A DNA stretch of 64,000 nucleotides from Chrysomallon squamiferum (lineage: Eukaryota > Mollusca > Gastropoda > Neomphalida > Peltospiridae), in assembly GCA_012295275.1 (NCBI GenBank), contig CM022665.1:47637102-47701101 (forward strand), given 5' to 3'. Below are positions 12,471-25,687 of this stretch, piece after piece. Both the position numbers and the translations under genes were made by a program. Under the pieces are notes generated by a model that saw nothing but the letters and a program-made list of their open reading frames with translations, had not been told where the DNA came from and did no database searches. Position 1 is the stretch's first letter, and every line of letters starts with the position of its first letter.

Positions 12471-14071
12471 GAGCATTCACAACCAACAATACTCGTCTCT
12501 CCTTCTCATCATAACTGAGTGCATGCTATGAATTACTTTCCTGCAACATTATGATTAGAAATCAGACTCATGTGTGCTCCACTGGGATCTCTTCAAGAAT
12601 GCATGTCATACGAAGCGTTTGTCTTCTTGGCTAGCAGATGGTGCTGCGCTGTTTTTCGAAAGAATATTTTGGCTTTGGCTTTGGCTGCTATTGAATACAT
12701 CTTTTATTAGACCAGACTTGTGAATGCCAGGAAATGTGCTGCGGCTCTGCCAAATATATCCATTAGCACTGCGTATGAAAACAGACATCGGCTACACACA
12801 CACACACACACTAGTTGATTTTAACACAAAAGTGGAATAATATAATAATAAGAAGATCTCCTGTATGTTGTGTTGTACAAAATTCGTTTCCATTTTAAAG
12901 TAAAATTTAATTCTTAATTCTGAATATAATAAAAAAAATGAAAAAAGAAACAATGATGAAAGGTTTACTGTCTGTCACTGAATGAAAGCAGACAAAAAAT
13001 TTGTTTATAGGAAACAGAGGTTGCAGTTTAAAGGTGTCAAGATATGTGCAGTTTCACAATGAATTTTTTTGTTGTCTCTCTTTCTTTTTAATGCCATTTT
13101 TATTTTAATTATTATTTTATTTTTATATTGTTATTTAAATTTTAAAATCTTCTACACATTAAAAGTAGATTAAACTGTAAGTAATATCATTTCATCAAAC
13201 AGTTATTATAATATACATGATTATGCAAAATTAGAAAATGATTAATAAATGTCAGAATCGTAGGTGTTCAATTTATAAATATTTCTGTATATATTACATT
13301 AAAAAAACAGAAAAAGAAAAATACATTTTTATAGCCATTAACACAATAATATCATTACCACTGGCGTAAGCAGATCAGTTTTAATTTTAGTTTAATGTTT
13401 CAAATGTTTCACTGTAACAACGGTTACTGAATTGGAACAAAGGTTTGTCGCTGTTTTCAAACGTGGTGTCTGAGCATGTGATTTTGTTTCACACATCACT
13501 GAAATATATGACATAAACAGATAGTCTGAAATGTGAACAAAATGACAGGTATGAAGCTGAATAAATCTGTGTATAACTAGCTGAACACTGTCTTTGATAT
13601 TTCACTTTAAAAAACATTGTGAACTTTCGCTCCAATCCAAATGTTATGTGTACATGAATGGTGGTTAATTAAAGATTTGATAATAAATAACTGCATCTTT
13701 CTGTTTACTATACAACAAGTCTGTAAGTCTGGTATATAAAATCAAACTACATACTTAATCCTCATAATTAATAACTGTTACACCAAAAGTAGTGGTATGT
13801 GCTGTCCTAACCATGGAAGAAGATTATAAAGAAGATACCTCTTATGCTAATAGAAAATAAACTAAAAATTATATTTTTGTTTACTAAATTTTTTTAGAAG
13901 AATATAATAAGTACATAAATAAAACAAAACAAAAAACTAAATAAATAAGAAAGAAAGAAAGCATATTGGTGGCGGAAGACCAAATATGTAATTTGGAAGA
14001 CCAAATGTGTGCTGTAGTAATGTCTTTGAATAAAACAAAATGTCACTTTTTCTTCTGTCTTTCTCTCACAT

Positions 14072-14073
<2 letters not shown>

Positions 14074-14127
<54 letters not shown>

Positions 14128-14146
14128 ACACCCACCCACACACACA
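14074..14146 (+). repeat. (CA)n microsatellite
   Basis: An uninterrupted CA run of about 25 units, then CACACCCAC-like imperfect units. Confidence 0.96.
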
Positions 14147-14389
14147 ATCTAAATACAGTTAACCACACAAAGACTGATGCTAGATAAAACTGGACGGTGT
14201 TATTGATTACACATAAATTAACAGAGCGGATTATCTTGGTTCTTATCAAAGACGTGTCAGTGCTGACAACACAGCCATCTCCTGTTCCGTGTTACTCAAT
14301 GTGTATTAGCTTTATTGCAGTTTTCACCCAGGTCACTGTCAGAATTCAATTAGTATCATTACGTTTCTCTTTGTGGGGGCCTTTAGCAT

Positions 14390-14800
14390 TTACGTGTGTC
14401 TGTGAATAATATAATTGTAATGAGAAATAATTTTAAAATAATATATTTTAATAAAATTTATGTTCTCTTAGTATTTATGTGCATCTGTGAATAATATAAT
14501 TGTAATGAGAAATAATTTTAAAATAATATATTTTAATAAAATTTATGTTCTCTTAGTATTTATGTGCATTGGTGAATAATATAATTATAATGAGAAATAA
14601 TTTTAAAAATAATATTAAAAAAAAAATTATGTTCTCTTAGTGTTTATGTGCATCTGTGAATTATATAATTGTAATGAGAAATAATTTTAAAATAGTATTT
14701 GAAAAAAAAATGTATGTTCTCTTAGTATTTATGTGCATCTGTAAATAATATAATTATAATGAGAAATAATATTTAAAAAAAATAATAATAAAAAAAAAAA
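14390..14800 (+). repeat. About 85-95-bp AT-rich tandem repeat, 5 copies
   Basis: Each copy carries TTATGTGCATCTGTGAATAA, TATAATTGTAATGAGAAATA, ATTTTAAAATAATAT and ATGTTCTCTTAGT. Later copies gain A-runs. Confidence 0.88.
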
Positions 14801-14853
14801 ATTGCGTTATGTTCCAAAATCATTTGGGTGTGAATGTGTGTATCAACATTATA

Positions 14854-14885
<32 letters not shown>

Positions 14886-15228
14886 TAATAATAACAATAA
14901 CAAAAAAAAAACATCAACAGAAAAACAAAAACATAGTAACTGAAAAAACAAAATATTATATAAAAAAAAATTGCAATAAACCAAAAACCTGATCATTACT
15001 TAAGAGTGTTTAAAATCTGCTATATGAATTTTTTCTCATTCATACATTCACAGTGTTTTGGTTAGTTAAACCAGAACACACTACAAACATGAGCCACTCA
15101 CACACTTGGTGTTTTTCCAGTTTGTTACGAACTAACAGAGTTAAACAGGCTCCAAAAACAAAATAAAACATCACACAACCTGTTACTGAGATTAAAGCTA
15201 TTAAAGAGTGTTAAAAGCAGAATACCTA

Positions 15229-15259
<31 letters not shown>

Positions 15260-16037
15260 TACATACACACATTATAAAACAGGCTCCTCGGCAAGACATC
15301 AATCTACAACTTGAACAGGCAGAGCTGTTCATGCAGGCACACTCTCTTAATCTCACACACCACACTTGTTATACAATTAATTAAACGCTTCTCACTTTAA
15401 CAAACATTTAAGATAGACGCATTATTAAATTTTATATATTTACACAATTACACTGAAGCAGCAGTCTGGACTGCATCAAAGCTTCACACACACATTTCAT
15501 CATTATCTCCATAAACAAACAAACAAACAAACGCATTCATCTTTGAATTATGGATTATTGTAATTATTTCTGTGCCGACGTTTTTAAACCGGTTGCTTCG
15601 GTAATTTTTTTGTTTTCTCCAATTAACCGATGGTTTTATGTCCAAAGGAGATTTCATTGTGTGTGCTAAAACCACAAGGTCGTCATCATCGTCATTACAC
15701 TAAGTGTTGTGACGCACACACACACCCGCCAACTGATGAAGACAAACAGACTTTCAATCAGTTCGGCCAAATAAGGGGGGAAAGTCAATAAATAATAAGT
15801 CAATACATAATCAACCAATGAGTATCTTCAATTCAAGAGCCTCTTCTCTGAGAAAAACTTGTCTAACTGCTCATAGTTACATTCAGTCTTACCGACAATA
15901 CATATACACAACTGTGTAATAATAAATTCTTCTGAATATGAACAGTGTAAATCAATATCTCTCCTTTTCCCTCTCTCCCTCCCTCTTCCTGTCTCTCTAC
16001 CTCTGCCTCCCTCTCTTTCTCTCTTTCTCTGTCTCTC

Positions 16038-16046
16038 TCTACCTCT

Positions 16047-16137
<91 letters not shown>

Positions 16138-16158
16138 ACATCTCTCTCTCTACATCTC
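16038..16158 (+). repeat. (CT)n microsatellite
   Basis: A long CT run with few interruptions, preceded by imperfect CTCC and CTTT units from about 15,960. Confidence 0.96.
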
Positions 16159-16544
16159 TCAGTGAGCTACAGATTAGTTGAAGTGTTCATGCTTTGGTCT
16201 CTAAAGCTGTAAACAACTTATGTTTGATGCTTCTCCGAGTCCATTTCAAAGTCATTAGTAATTATCAAATTAGATTCCTATAGCTAGCTAGTCAAAAGTT
16301 ACATTTGGACTATCCCTGAATCCTTGGCATATTTATTGACAAAAAAATCAAAAAGAAAAGAAGAAAAAAGTCAAGTATTAGTGTCTACTAAATGTCAAGG
16401 TTTTCAGTTATAACCTTCTATCCTCCAGTTTTGAGAATGGCTCATGAACTGTGAATAAAAAGTCACAGCATGAGCTTTTCTCTGGGAAGGTGGATATAAA
16501 GATTTACTTGTTGCTAATAATATACAAAATAGCAGTAATTATTA

Positions 16545-16560
16545 TTTTTTTTTTTTTTTT

Positions 16561-16628
<68 letters not shown>

Positions 16629-16695
16629 TAAACATTTCATATCACAAATACATGAAAACCCAATTCATTCATCCTCATCTGTTTTCCTTCCACCA

Positions 16696-16760
<65 letters not shown>
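16545..16760 (+). repeat. Long poly(T) followed by (CT)n
   Basis: T runs on from 16,545, broken once by TA at 16,561-16,562, then 65 uninterrupted T to 16,627. A (CT)n array of about 30 units follows at 16,698-16,760. The order (T)n, spacer, (CT)n may be an old retroposon tail in reverse orientation. Confidence 0.93.
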
Positions 16761-16765
<5 letters not shown>

Positions 16766-17154
16766 CATAATCCCCCCCGCATTATCATATTTATTCACTT
16801 CCATTCGACATCACTAAATTATTAACAGAATATGTTACCGTATTGAAAGATGGGTTCTGCTGTACAAGCAACCCTGTGCGTGATGAATGCGCAATCGATA
16901 ACCAGCCACGTTGAGAAATGACAAACTCAAAACGTTTGTGCAAACAGAACGCTGACAGACGACGTCTGTGTCGCCTCAGATCGTTGCTTTATTAGCGGCT
17001 GTTTGTAACTTGTGTTCAACTTTGATCTGATGTTTCAGAGAGAGGGTAAAAAAACAACAAAAAAAAAAAAAAAAACTTGTCACTACAGAACAAAGAATAA
17101 TGCAGAATCATCCACCATTTTATTTCAGATTTGACTAGTCAGATGCATCCTGAA

Positions 17155-17800
17155 ATGTGGATCAATGCTTACTAGTCAGTTTATAGGAGATTTATATGAA
17201 ACATGACCAATCCTTACTAGTCAGGATGTAGGAGATGTATGTGAGACATGACTGATCCTTACTAGTCAGGATGTAGGAGATGTATGTGAGACATGACCGA
17301 TCCTTACTAGTCAGGATATAGGAGATGTATGTGAACATGACTGATCCTTACTAGTCAGGATGTAGGAGATGTATGTGAGACATGACCGATCCTTACTAGT
17401 CAGGATATAGGAGATGTATGTGAGACATGACTGATCCTTACTAGTCAAGATGTAGGAGATGTATGTGAGACATGACCGATCCTTACTAGTCAGGATATAG
17501 GAGATGTGTAAGAGATATGACCGATCCTTACTAGTCAGGATATAGGAAATGTATATGAGACATGACTGATCCTTACTAGTCAGGATATAGATATATATGA
17601 GACAAGAATGATCCTTACTAGTCAGAATGTAGGAAATGTGTATGAGACATGACTGATCCTTACTAGTCAGGATGTAGGAGATGTGTATGAGACATGACTG
17701 ATCCTTACTAGTCAGGATGTAGGAGATGTATATGAGACATGACCGATCCTTACTAGTCAGGATATAGAAGGTCTGTGAGACATGATCATTCCTTACTATT
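17155..17800 (+). repeat. 45-bp minisatellite, about 13 copies
   Basis: The unit is GATCCTTACTAGTCAGGATG, then TAGGAGATGTATGTGAGACA, then TGACC. The ACTAGT core is fixed in nearly all copies. Its length, a multiple of three, keeps a minus-strand frame open (repeat SYILTSKDQSCLIYI), which I do not regard as a gene. Confidence 0.94.
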
Positions 17801-17827
17801 TCCACTAGGGAAAACTTCTTGTCATCA

Positions 17828-17910
17828 CATCAAAGATCCCTTGCTGCTGTTAAAAGCAGTTCATGATACAGCTGCAGCAAGTTTTCTTTTTCTTGCCACT
17901 GTTAAGATCA
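17828..17910 (+). mobile_element. SINE fragment (gastropod-type tRNA-SINE body)
   Basis: CAAAGATCCCTTGCTGCTGT, then AAAGCAGTTCATGAT and GCAAGTTTTCTTTTTC match the body of a SINE family I know to be frequent in gastropod genomes (AAAAGATCCCTTGCTGCTAA, then AGCGGGTTTCCTCT). No head or tail is preserved. Confidence 0.5.
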
Positions 17911-18099
17911 GTCTTATATCCGTTAATATTTGGACGTATTTGAGAGGCTTTGTTAAAATTTCTTAAGATGTTACCAACAATTAGTTAAGGTGCTTTTTGG
18001 ATATTTTTGCCATATGATATATATATTTTTTTAAATTACACACACACACACACAGTATTTCAGGGTTATTATATATGTATATTTATTTATTTATAATTC

Positions 18100-18133
<34 letters not shown>

Positions 18134-19803
18134 TTTATCAACTTCGTCAATCAATTAATCAATAACAAATACTTCTCACAATCCTATACTGTCGTATCAT
18201 CTCATTCAAGCCAGCCAAAACCAGCGACTACGTATCTTTTATACAGGCAGTTTCTCAGGCACAACTGGTTGTAATCAAATGGAACTGTCACAATATGATG
18301 GATCAATCGAACAGTCTAGCAAAAAAAAAAAAAAAAAAAAAAAAACACCGAACCACATTACTGTGCTCTGTCCCAACATGTTAAAGGATTACACCAAATA
18401 GCGATACAGCAAACAGACCTTTTAAGAGATCAATATCCATGACATTTCTGAAGCACAATTACAGTGACGTTTCTCCGAGGAGGAATATGTCGTAGTACTG
18501 AAGATCATTATTTTCTGTGTCATTTCCACCCTCAAACCACACCGACATCAAATAAATTTCATAAGCCACTTTTAAAAGTAAAAAAAAAATATAATAATAA
18601 TAATAATAATAAACAAAAAAAAAAAAAAATAAAAAATGTTAAGCTCGTTGAGATCCTTTATAAAATATTACATATATTTGCTATTCACTACTGTAAGCAA
18701 CGTACAATGCAAATTGATTGTTATCTGTTTTTTTTCACCCAGTGGGGGTTACAAGCACAGTAGGTAAATGATGTCTGCTACTTTACATGTTTCTTGTTCA
18801 GACCGGTGCCAAGTAACATGGTTTATCAGAGGTCACTGAATGCACTTTACAGCAGGAAGGTAAAAGAAAAAGAAATCATTAAAGAAATGTGTCATTACCA
18901 TTTTAGCCAGTTGTTTTTTTTGTTTTTTTTCCAAGATCATGGTAGGTGTTTTCCTAACCATGGGTAGGTGTACATTAAAAAAATTCTTGTGGTTTGTTTT
19001 GAGTGACAAAAACATGTTGTTAATATATAAATGTGTCAGAGCACTGCTAAACAAATTTTCATTCATCACTTTCAGTTAGTTAAATAAAAAAAAAAAAAAA
19101 AGGATAAAAAAAGAAAGAAAGAAAGAAAGAAGACTTGTAATCTCATAAATATGTCAAAAATCAAGTTAGCTACAAAGAAGCAAAAAAAATTTTTAAAAAA
19201 TTTTAAAAATAAAAATAAAACAATAAAACAAATACTGACTGATTCACCAATACTTATAAAACTTATTTTTAGCTTCTGTTTGTTCTGTTTTCAACCCCCC
19301 CCACCCACACACCCACACACACTCTCTGGTTATGACATCAACTGGCAGCGCTATCAATAGATAATTAGACAAGCAACGTTTTTCATGAAGAGTGTCATTG
19401 ATTTCGCCGCTGCATCCCCGGCTATTTTCATATCACATGGCAATGGCGATAAGTCTTCTTCCAAGCCACAGTCAATCCAGATGATTGATCAATTTAATCA
19501 ACTTCCGAGTTAGCGGCACGCATGCCATTTACCCCCTCAAAAACAACAAAAGCTTTCTGGACACTTGCAGGAGAGAGAAATGGGCATCAGGTTGGGTTTT
19601 AAATAATGTGCAGGACGACCAACCAATGGACTGGCTCTGAAAACACTGGACTGGCTCTGAAAACTCTGGCCCACTGCTCAGCGTCTGATTACTTGAATTA
19701 ATTACATCATCTGCCTTCCCATGCAGCAAGGGTCGTACTGTTTTAGTGCTCAAGCCCTTGGTGATGTATTCAGTTAAAATTGTTATTGTTATTATTATTA
19801 TTA

Positions 19804-19835
<32 letters not shown>

Positions 19836-19865
19836 AATAATAATTTTGTAAATATCATATTCACA

Positions 19866-20545
19866 CATAGCATATGATCATACAGGTAGACACTATAGAA
19901 GGTGATTATAACTTCAATTAAAATTATTTAGTTTTTTATTATAAATAATTTCTGAAATATCATACATACACACAGTATATGAAGAAAAAAAAAAAAGAGA
20001 AAAAATCATAGAGGTAGACACTATAGAAGGTGATTATAACTTCAATTAAAATTATTTAGTTTTTTATTGTAAATAATTTCTGATATATCATACATACATA
20101 CAGTATATGAAGAAAAAAAAAATGAGAAAAAAATCATGGAGGTAGACACTGTGGTGATGAAGGCGGTTGTAAATTAAATTAAAATTATTATTTTTATTTT
20201 TTACAGTAATTTCTGAAATATCATATACACACACAGTGTATGAAAAAATAAAATCACAGAAAAAAAAAGAAAAAATCACAGAGGTAGACACGATAGGGAT
20301 GAAGCTGGTTATAAATTTTTTTTTTAAATTATTTTTTTTCCTTTTACATTAATTTCTGAAATACATACCCATACAGTAATTGAAAAAACAAAATCACTTA
20401 GGTAGACACTATATACATGAAGCTGGTTATAAATTCAATTAAAATTAATTTTTTTTATACAATAATAATTTTGGAAATATCATGTGTACACAAAATATTT
20501 GAAAAAAAAAATCAATAAAAAAACTACATGGATGAAACTACTTAT
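19866..20545 (+). repeat. About 120-130-bp tandem repeat, 6 diverged copies
   Basis: Shared blocks are GAGGTAGACACTATAGAAGG, TTATAACTTCAATTAAAATT, TAATTTCTGAAATATCATAC and ACACACAGTATATGAAGAAA, joined by A-runs of varying length. Confidence 0.87.
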
Positions 20546-21149
20546 AGCTGGAAATTAATAAATGAAGATAATAACAATTTCATTTAATATCTTACACACA
20601 TCAGATGATTTAGTTACGTCTGTTATCAAAGTTAGTAAGTACCAGATATATGTGCAGTTTATTAAATACAAAACCAGCAAATACTGTTATAATTCATCAG
20701 TATTTCATAAACTAAAACATCATTTGATACAAAAGAAAAAAGCTTCTTTTTTTTTTTTTTTTTACAAATATTAATTTGTTGGTAAAACTGAAACACAAAA
20801 TGTCAGGCTATTATTGTTGACAAACTTTAAACCGAATGAAATCCAAACCCATCTGTATTAAGCATGTTATCTGAATAAAATCACTATTAATCACAAAAAT
20901 TAATACTACAGCATCAGAGAGAAAGAGACAGAGACAGAGGAAATGTTTTCACAGCATCCTGTAATCCATGCAAGAGATTGTTTAAATGCTCCAGTGTATT
21001 GTATCAGTCGTGGCTCACTGGGCTGAATTGGGGGAATCACTGAATGGATGGATGCAAAGACAACTGTTTCTGAAATTTCTAATAATACTGTTATAATTTA
21101 TCAGTATTTCAGACATAAGTTAAAACATCATTTGATACAAAATATTTTT

Positions 21150-21171
21150 TTTATATATATACGTATATGTG

Positions 21172-21222
<51 letters not shown>

Positions 21223-21323
21223 GTATATATTTGTGTATATATATATATATATATATATGTGTATGTATATATAAATGATTTAATCCAGAAAAACTCATAA
21301 TAAATATATATGTGTGTGTATAC

Positions 21324-21356
<33 letters not shown>

Positions 21357-21360
21357 TATT
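21150..21360 (+). repeat. (TA)n/(TG)n-rich block with a mirrored second part
   Basis: TATATACG, GTGTGTGT and long TATA runs occur on either side of a 40-bp unique spacer. The right part contains the reverse complement of the left (TATACACACATATATA), so the segment could fold back. Confidence 0.85.
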
Positions 21361-21689
21361 TATTATCAGTTTTTTTGGATTAAATATCCTTATCAAAAGA
21401 TTAGAAACTTAATAATAGACTTCAAAGATTTCTTTGTTATTTTCAATTTAATTTTTATTTAAATTTTATGGGTGTTTTTTTTTTTTTTTTGTCTCTGAAG
21501 AAACAAACATCAATCTTGTCTTTAACGTACTGAGGTTTTTCTTCCATTAAACTTTTGATCGTCTTGAAATGTCATCCTGTCAAAGACTGGGGTGACTGGC
21601 TCTGTGATGGATGTCTGTTTTAATTAAATAACCCATCAGCCGTCGCTGTTTGTTGTTAACTGAGACGCCCACGCAATCAACAACCGCAC

Positions 21690-22095
21690 ATGTTTAGAAA
21701 TAATTAATATTTAGCAACCTAATGAAAAGAAACTTCGGTTCTGACAAATATAATTATGAAACAAACCCAAAATAAAATATGGGAATTTTTTAAACACACA
21801 CACACACACACATACATAAATATGAAATAATGTTTAGAAATAATTAATATTTAGCAACCTAATGAAAAGTAACTTCAGTTCTGACTAATGTTTTATGAAA
21901 TAAAACAAAATAAATAATGGGATTTTCTTAAAAACACACACACACACACATATATATGAAATAATGTTTAGAAATAATTAATGGTTAGCAACCTAATGAA
22001 AAGAAACTTCAGTTCTGACAAATATTTCACAAAACAAAACAAAATAAAATATGGGAATTAACTAACACACACACACACACACACACACACATGAA
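21690..22095 (+). repeat. About 130-bp tandem repeat with internal (CA)n, 3 copies
   Basis: Each copy has ATGTTTAGAAATAATTAATA, TTTAGCAACCTAATGAAAAG, AACTTCAGTTCTGACAAAT and ends in a CA run of 8 to 15 units. Confidence 0.9.
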
Positions 22096-22524
22096 ATAAT
22101 TTTAAAAAATGTTAAATTTCAATGCAATTTACATTTATTATATAACTTTAAAAAAAATTCTCATGTATTTTTGTTTTCTTCCTTTTAAAAAAAATTTTTT
22201 TTTACCTATTGATCAATAAATGTATTGCTGGATTAACATCTAACTGATTTTAATATTAAAAAGTATGTCAGAAATACTGCATGATGAAATAAAAGAGAGG
22301 AGTTTTGTATATCCATTTGTCCATTTTCCCTACAGACACGAAAGCAGACACCTCTGTTTTTTGTTATCCTGTCTGGAACAGGACTAAGGCCAATAAAACA
22401 AAATAATAAAGAAAAAAGAGTGAAGCAAATTGATTCAGCATCAACAGGCAGCAACTTCATCACTGAGCTATATAATCCCCATACACACACTGATCAAACA
22501 AAGCAATCATCATGATTAAAACAA

Positions 22525-22537
22525 AAAGAAAGAAAGG

Positions 22538-22572
<35 letters not shown>

Positions 22573-22622
22573 AAAAAAGAAAAAAGAAAGAAAGAAAGAA
22601 AGCAAGAGAGAGAGAGAAAAAG

Positions 22623-22660
<38 letters not shown>

Positions 22661-22812
22661 GAAAAAGAAAAAAAAAAAAAAGAAAGAAAGCAAGCAAGAG
22701 AGAAAGAAAGAAAGAGAAAAAGAAAAAAGAAAGAAAAAAAGGAAAGAAAGAAAGCAAGAAAGAGAGAAAGAGAGAAAAAGAAAAAGAAAACAAAAAAGAA
22801 AAAAGAAAGAAA
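22525..22812 (+). repeat. GAAA/GA/poly(A) polypurine tract, nearly 290 nt
   Basis: The plus strand is purine with only about six scattered pyrimidines. GAAA units, GAGAGA blocks and a 30-nt A run alternate. Lys/Glu/Arg-rich and Phe/Ser/Leu-rich frames here are artefacts. Confidence 0.95.
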
Positions 22813-24227
22813 ATAATGAAAACCTTTCTGATTTGAACAATTTTACAGTTTCAATTTCTTCCATTGACGTTAAGATTGTTGTCTTTTTTCTTAACTAAAA
22901 CAATATGCTTATTTCCGGCATCACACAACAAGTTAATTTTCTGTGACAACAAAATCAGAGGAATATTAACAGATCTACTGCTTACAAACAAGTATGAAAA
23001 GTGTGTCCTTGTCTCAGAATATGAATTTATTATTATTTATTATGGATTAAAACTGTTATCTCATGTTATAATACAACTTCATTCAACTGCTAAAATAACA
23101 TAGAAGAAGATCTGGTTTTAAAAAAAAATCCATTTATTATCAATAATCGTTGATTTTTTTTGTTTTTCACTGAACCGGAATTTTATTATTATTATTATTA
23201 TTATTATTTTTTCCCCTTTGTACGAATGAGATTAGTTTCATGCTCAAGATTCCTGCTTAGTATTACCAGCGAATTATAGATTGAAAACAGACATCTGTTA
23301 TTGAAAATCTGTCACTTTGAAGAGGCATTAACTGTTACAGCTTGTTCCGCATGAGTGAATCCCGGCAAGAGAAAACAACAGATGACATGTGTTGTCTTCG
23401 TTATCAAGCAGCGTTTGAGTGTGGAACTTGAACAGAACTTTTCAATGAAACGAGTGAAATAAAAATATACAAACCATTCAGAAAAATGAGAATTTACAAC
23501 AACAAAAAAAAGCTGATTTATCATATTTATCACCTGAGAGAATTTACAACAACCAAAAAAAAAACTGATTTATCATATTTATCACCTGAGAGAATTTCTG
23601 TTATATATTTTTTTTTTTTTTATAGTTATGTATTTCTTGTCTGAAGTTTTGTCATTTTATAAATTAATTTCAATGCAATCTACTAAGTACAGCTTTGTTC
23701 AGGATGGTGTCAAACATAAGTGATGACTTTAAATTAAAAAAAATACCATTTGAATCATTCAGGCAAAGTGAAAAAAAGATTTTAAAAAAAGAGAGAAAAA
23801 TAAATCAACAGAGAGAATGTTTAGTTATTATTTTGTTAGATTGGTCCTATTCTTGTTTCTGTTCAGTTTAGATGAGTAAAATAATCCAATGTAATGAATT
23901 TCAGTTCTTAAACTGTATCCAAACATTCAAGTCCGAAATAGTTTTTTAATGGAAATCATTAAAAAAATCAATAAAAAATCATTGAATGACTGAAGCTGGA
24001 ACAAAGTTAAATTTATTCTATAAACAATCATTTTAATATTGTCAGTTAAAGATGTAAATTTTATAAAAGTAAAATATTATTTGAACAAATGATGTATTAA
24101 TATCATATTGACAAAAAATATAATAATAACAGATCAATATGAAAATAAATATGAATTTAACACTATTCCATACAGCCTAAAACAGATCTGAACTATATAT
24201 CTGATACACAATATTTGTAATTCTTGT

Positions 24228-24560
24228 ATTTCTGTACAGCAGGTAAGTGGCACACACAGTGCAGTGGTGTAATTACAAGATGTCCTTTCATGGTCATGGG
24301 ATCAATTCCTCTTGGTGGATCACTTTCTGAATTAGCCAGTGTTCCACAGATGGTGTGACATAAGCACTGGTAAGTACTCTCCTGTTTATGGGATAGTGCA
24401 TGTAAAGGATACATGGCTGCTAACAGGAAGGAACAGCCTATAAAAGGGATGGCAGCAGGTTTCTTATCTAGCAATCTGAATGGTCTTTTTAACAATATGT
24501 CGGACTCAGCATAAACATATAAAATGTGTTGAGTGTGCTGACAAATAAGTCGTTTCCTCC
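24228..24560 (+). mobile_element. Degenerate tRNA-derived SINE, nearly full length
   Basis: A B-box-like CATGGGATCAATTCCTCTTG is followed, in the right order, by GCCAGTG, TATGGGATAGTGCATGTAAA, CATGGCTGCTAACAGGAAGG, CAGCAGGTTTCTTATCT, ATATGTCGGACTCAGCATAA and AAATGTGTTGAGTGTGCTGA. These are degraded forms of the blocks of a gastropod SINE family. Element boundaries are approximate. Confidence 0.7.
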
Positions 24561-24957
24561 ATTCATTTGTTTATTCATTCGATTTAGAATCATACAAAAT
24601 GTCAAGTCCATAGAGTTAACTTTTCATGTGTGTGTGTTTTAATCAACTTTCTTATTCACATCTACTTCAAATTTCCTTCAAACATGTCTGTTCATCGAAC
24701 CACGTCAACAAAACCTCTGACATCAAAATATTTAAAAGTGTGAATGAAGTTTGCAGGGTTAAATGTTCAAAAGAGCCAAGAGTTGTCCTGTGTCAGCTCA
24801 GTGTGTACACAGGAGTGAAGAACATTATTGACTTACTCATTCACTGGCTGAAATAGCAGCACAGTCAACAGAAAGTGTGCAGTGAAAACCCCCAAAGACA
24901 GCTAGTTACTGAATATGGATTGGGATACCATAATGATATAAGAGTTATTGCTAACAT

Positions 24958-25089
24958 AAGTATATACATACACATACATACATATATATACATACACACA
25001 TATATACATACATACATATATCTCATACATATACATCATACATATATATATATATATACACACACACATACATATATATACACACACAC

Positions 25090-25122
<33 letters not shown>

Positions 25123-25172
25123 TATATGCATGTATGTATGTATATATATATATATGTATGTGTATGTGTGTG

Positions 25173-25203
<31 letters not shown>

Positions 25204-25215
25204 AAAGAAATATTT
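24958..25215 (+). repeat. (TACA)/(TATA)/(CA)/(TATG) compound microsatellite
   Basis: CATA- and TATA-type units pass through CA runs into TATG units over about 250 bp. CA-rich and TG-rich ends are mutually complementary. Confidence 0.94.
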
Positions 25216-25687
25216 ATGTAAGCACTAACACACACATATCCCCCTACATATATATAAGCAATTAATTTTAGTTTCTTATAAAAATTTACTTCCATCCATT
25301 TTATTTTGACTAATGCAAGATTTAAAAAAAAAAAAAAAAAATGGAACAAAAAATAGCTGATAGTAATCATTTAGCCATTCTGTGCCGATTCAAAGAAGCT
25401 TTTATTTGTTGTTTGTTTTTTAATTTTTTCTTTTTCGTTTACTCATAATACAGCAAACGCTTCATTTAATGGAACTCAGTTCAACGGACTCAACAATTTT
25501 GCGGACAGAATTTTTTGGCAGACTAATTCCTTTAGGTCCAAAGCAAAGAGCAGAGTTTCCCAGTGGAAGAAGCATCAGTAATTCATGCAATGTCTAACAG
25601 GACATGGACTGGTGAGTCATACACGCCCACACTCTCTTACAGATATAAACCTTTTTTTAAATCTTTTTAAAAACATTTTTTTGCTTC

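Noticed and set aside
12606-12788. Minus-strand 60-codon frame in a unique island, tested as a missing exchanger exon
   Set aside because: No resemblance to CBD2, the alpha-2 repeat or the last membrane helices.
17311-17805. 164-codon minus-strand repeat protein
   Set aside because: Product of the 45-bp minisatellite; no start context, splice sites or codon bias.
22460-22898. Lys/Glu-rich and Phe/Ser-rich frames of 99 to 134 codons
   Set aside because: They translate the polypurine tract on either strand.
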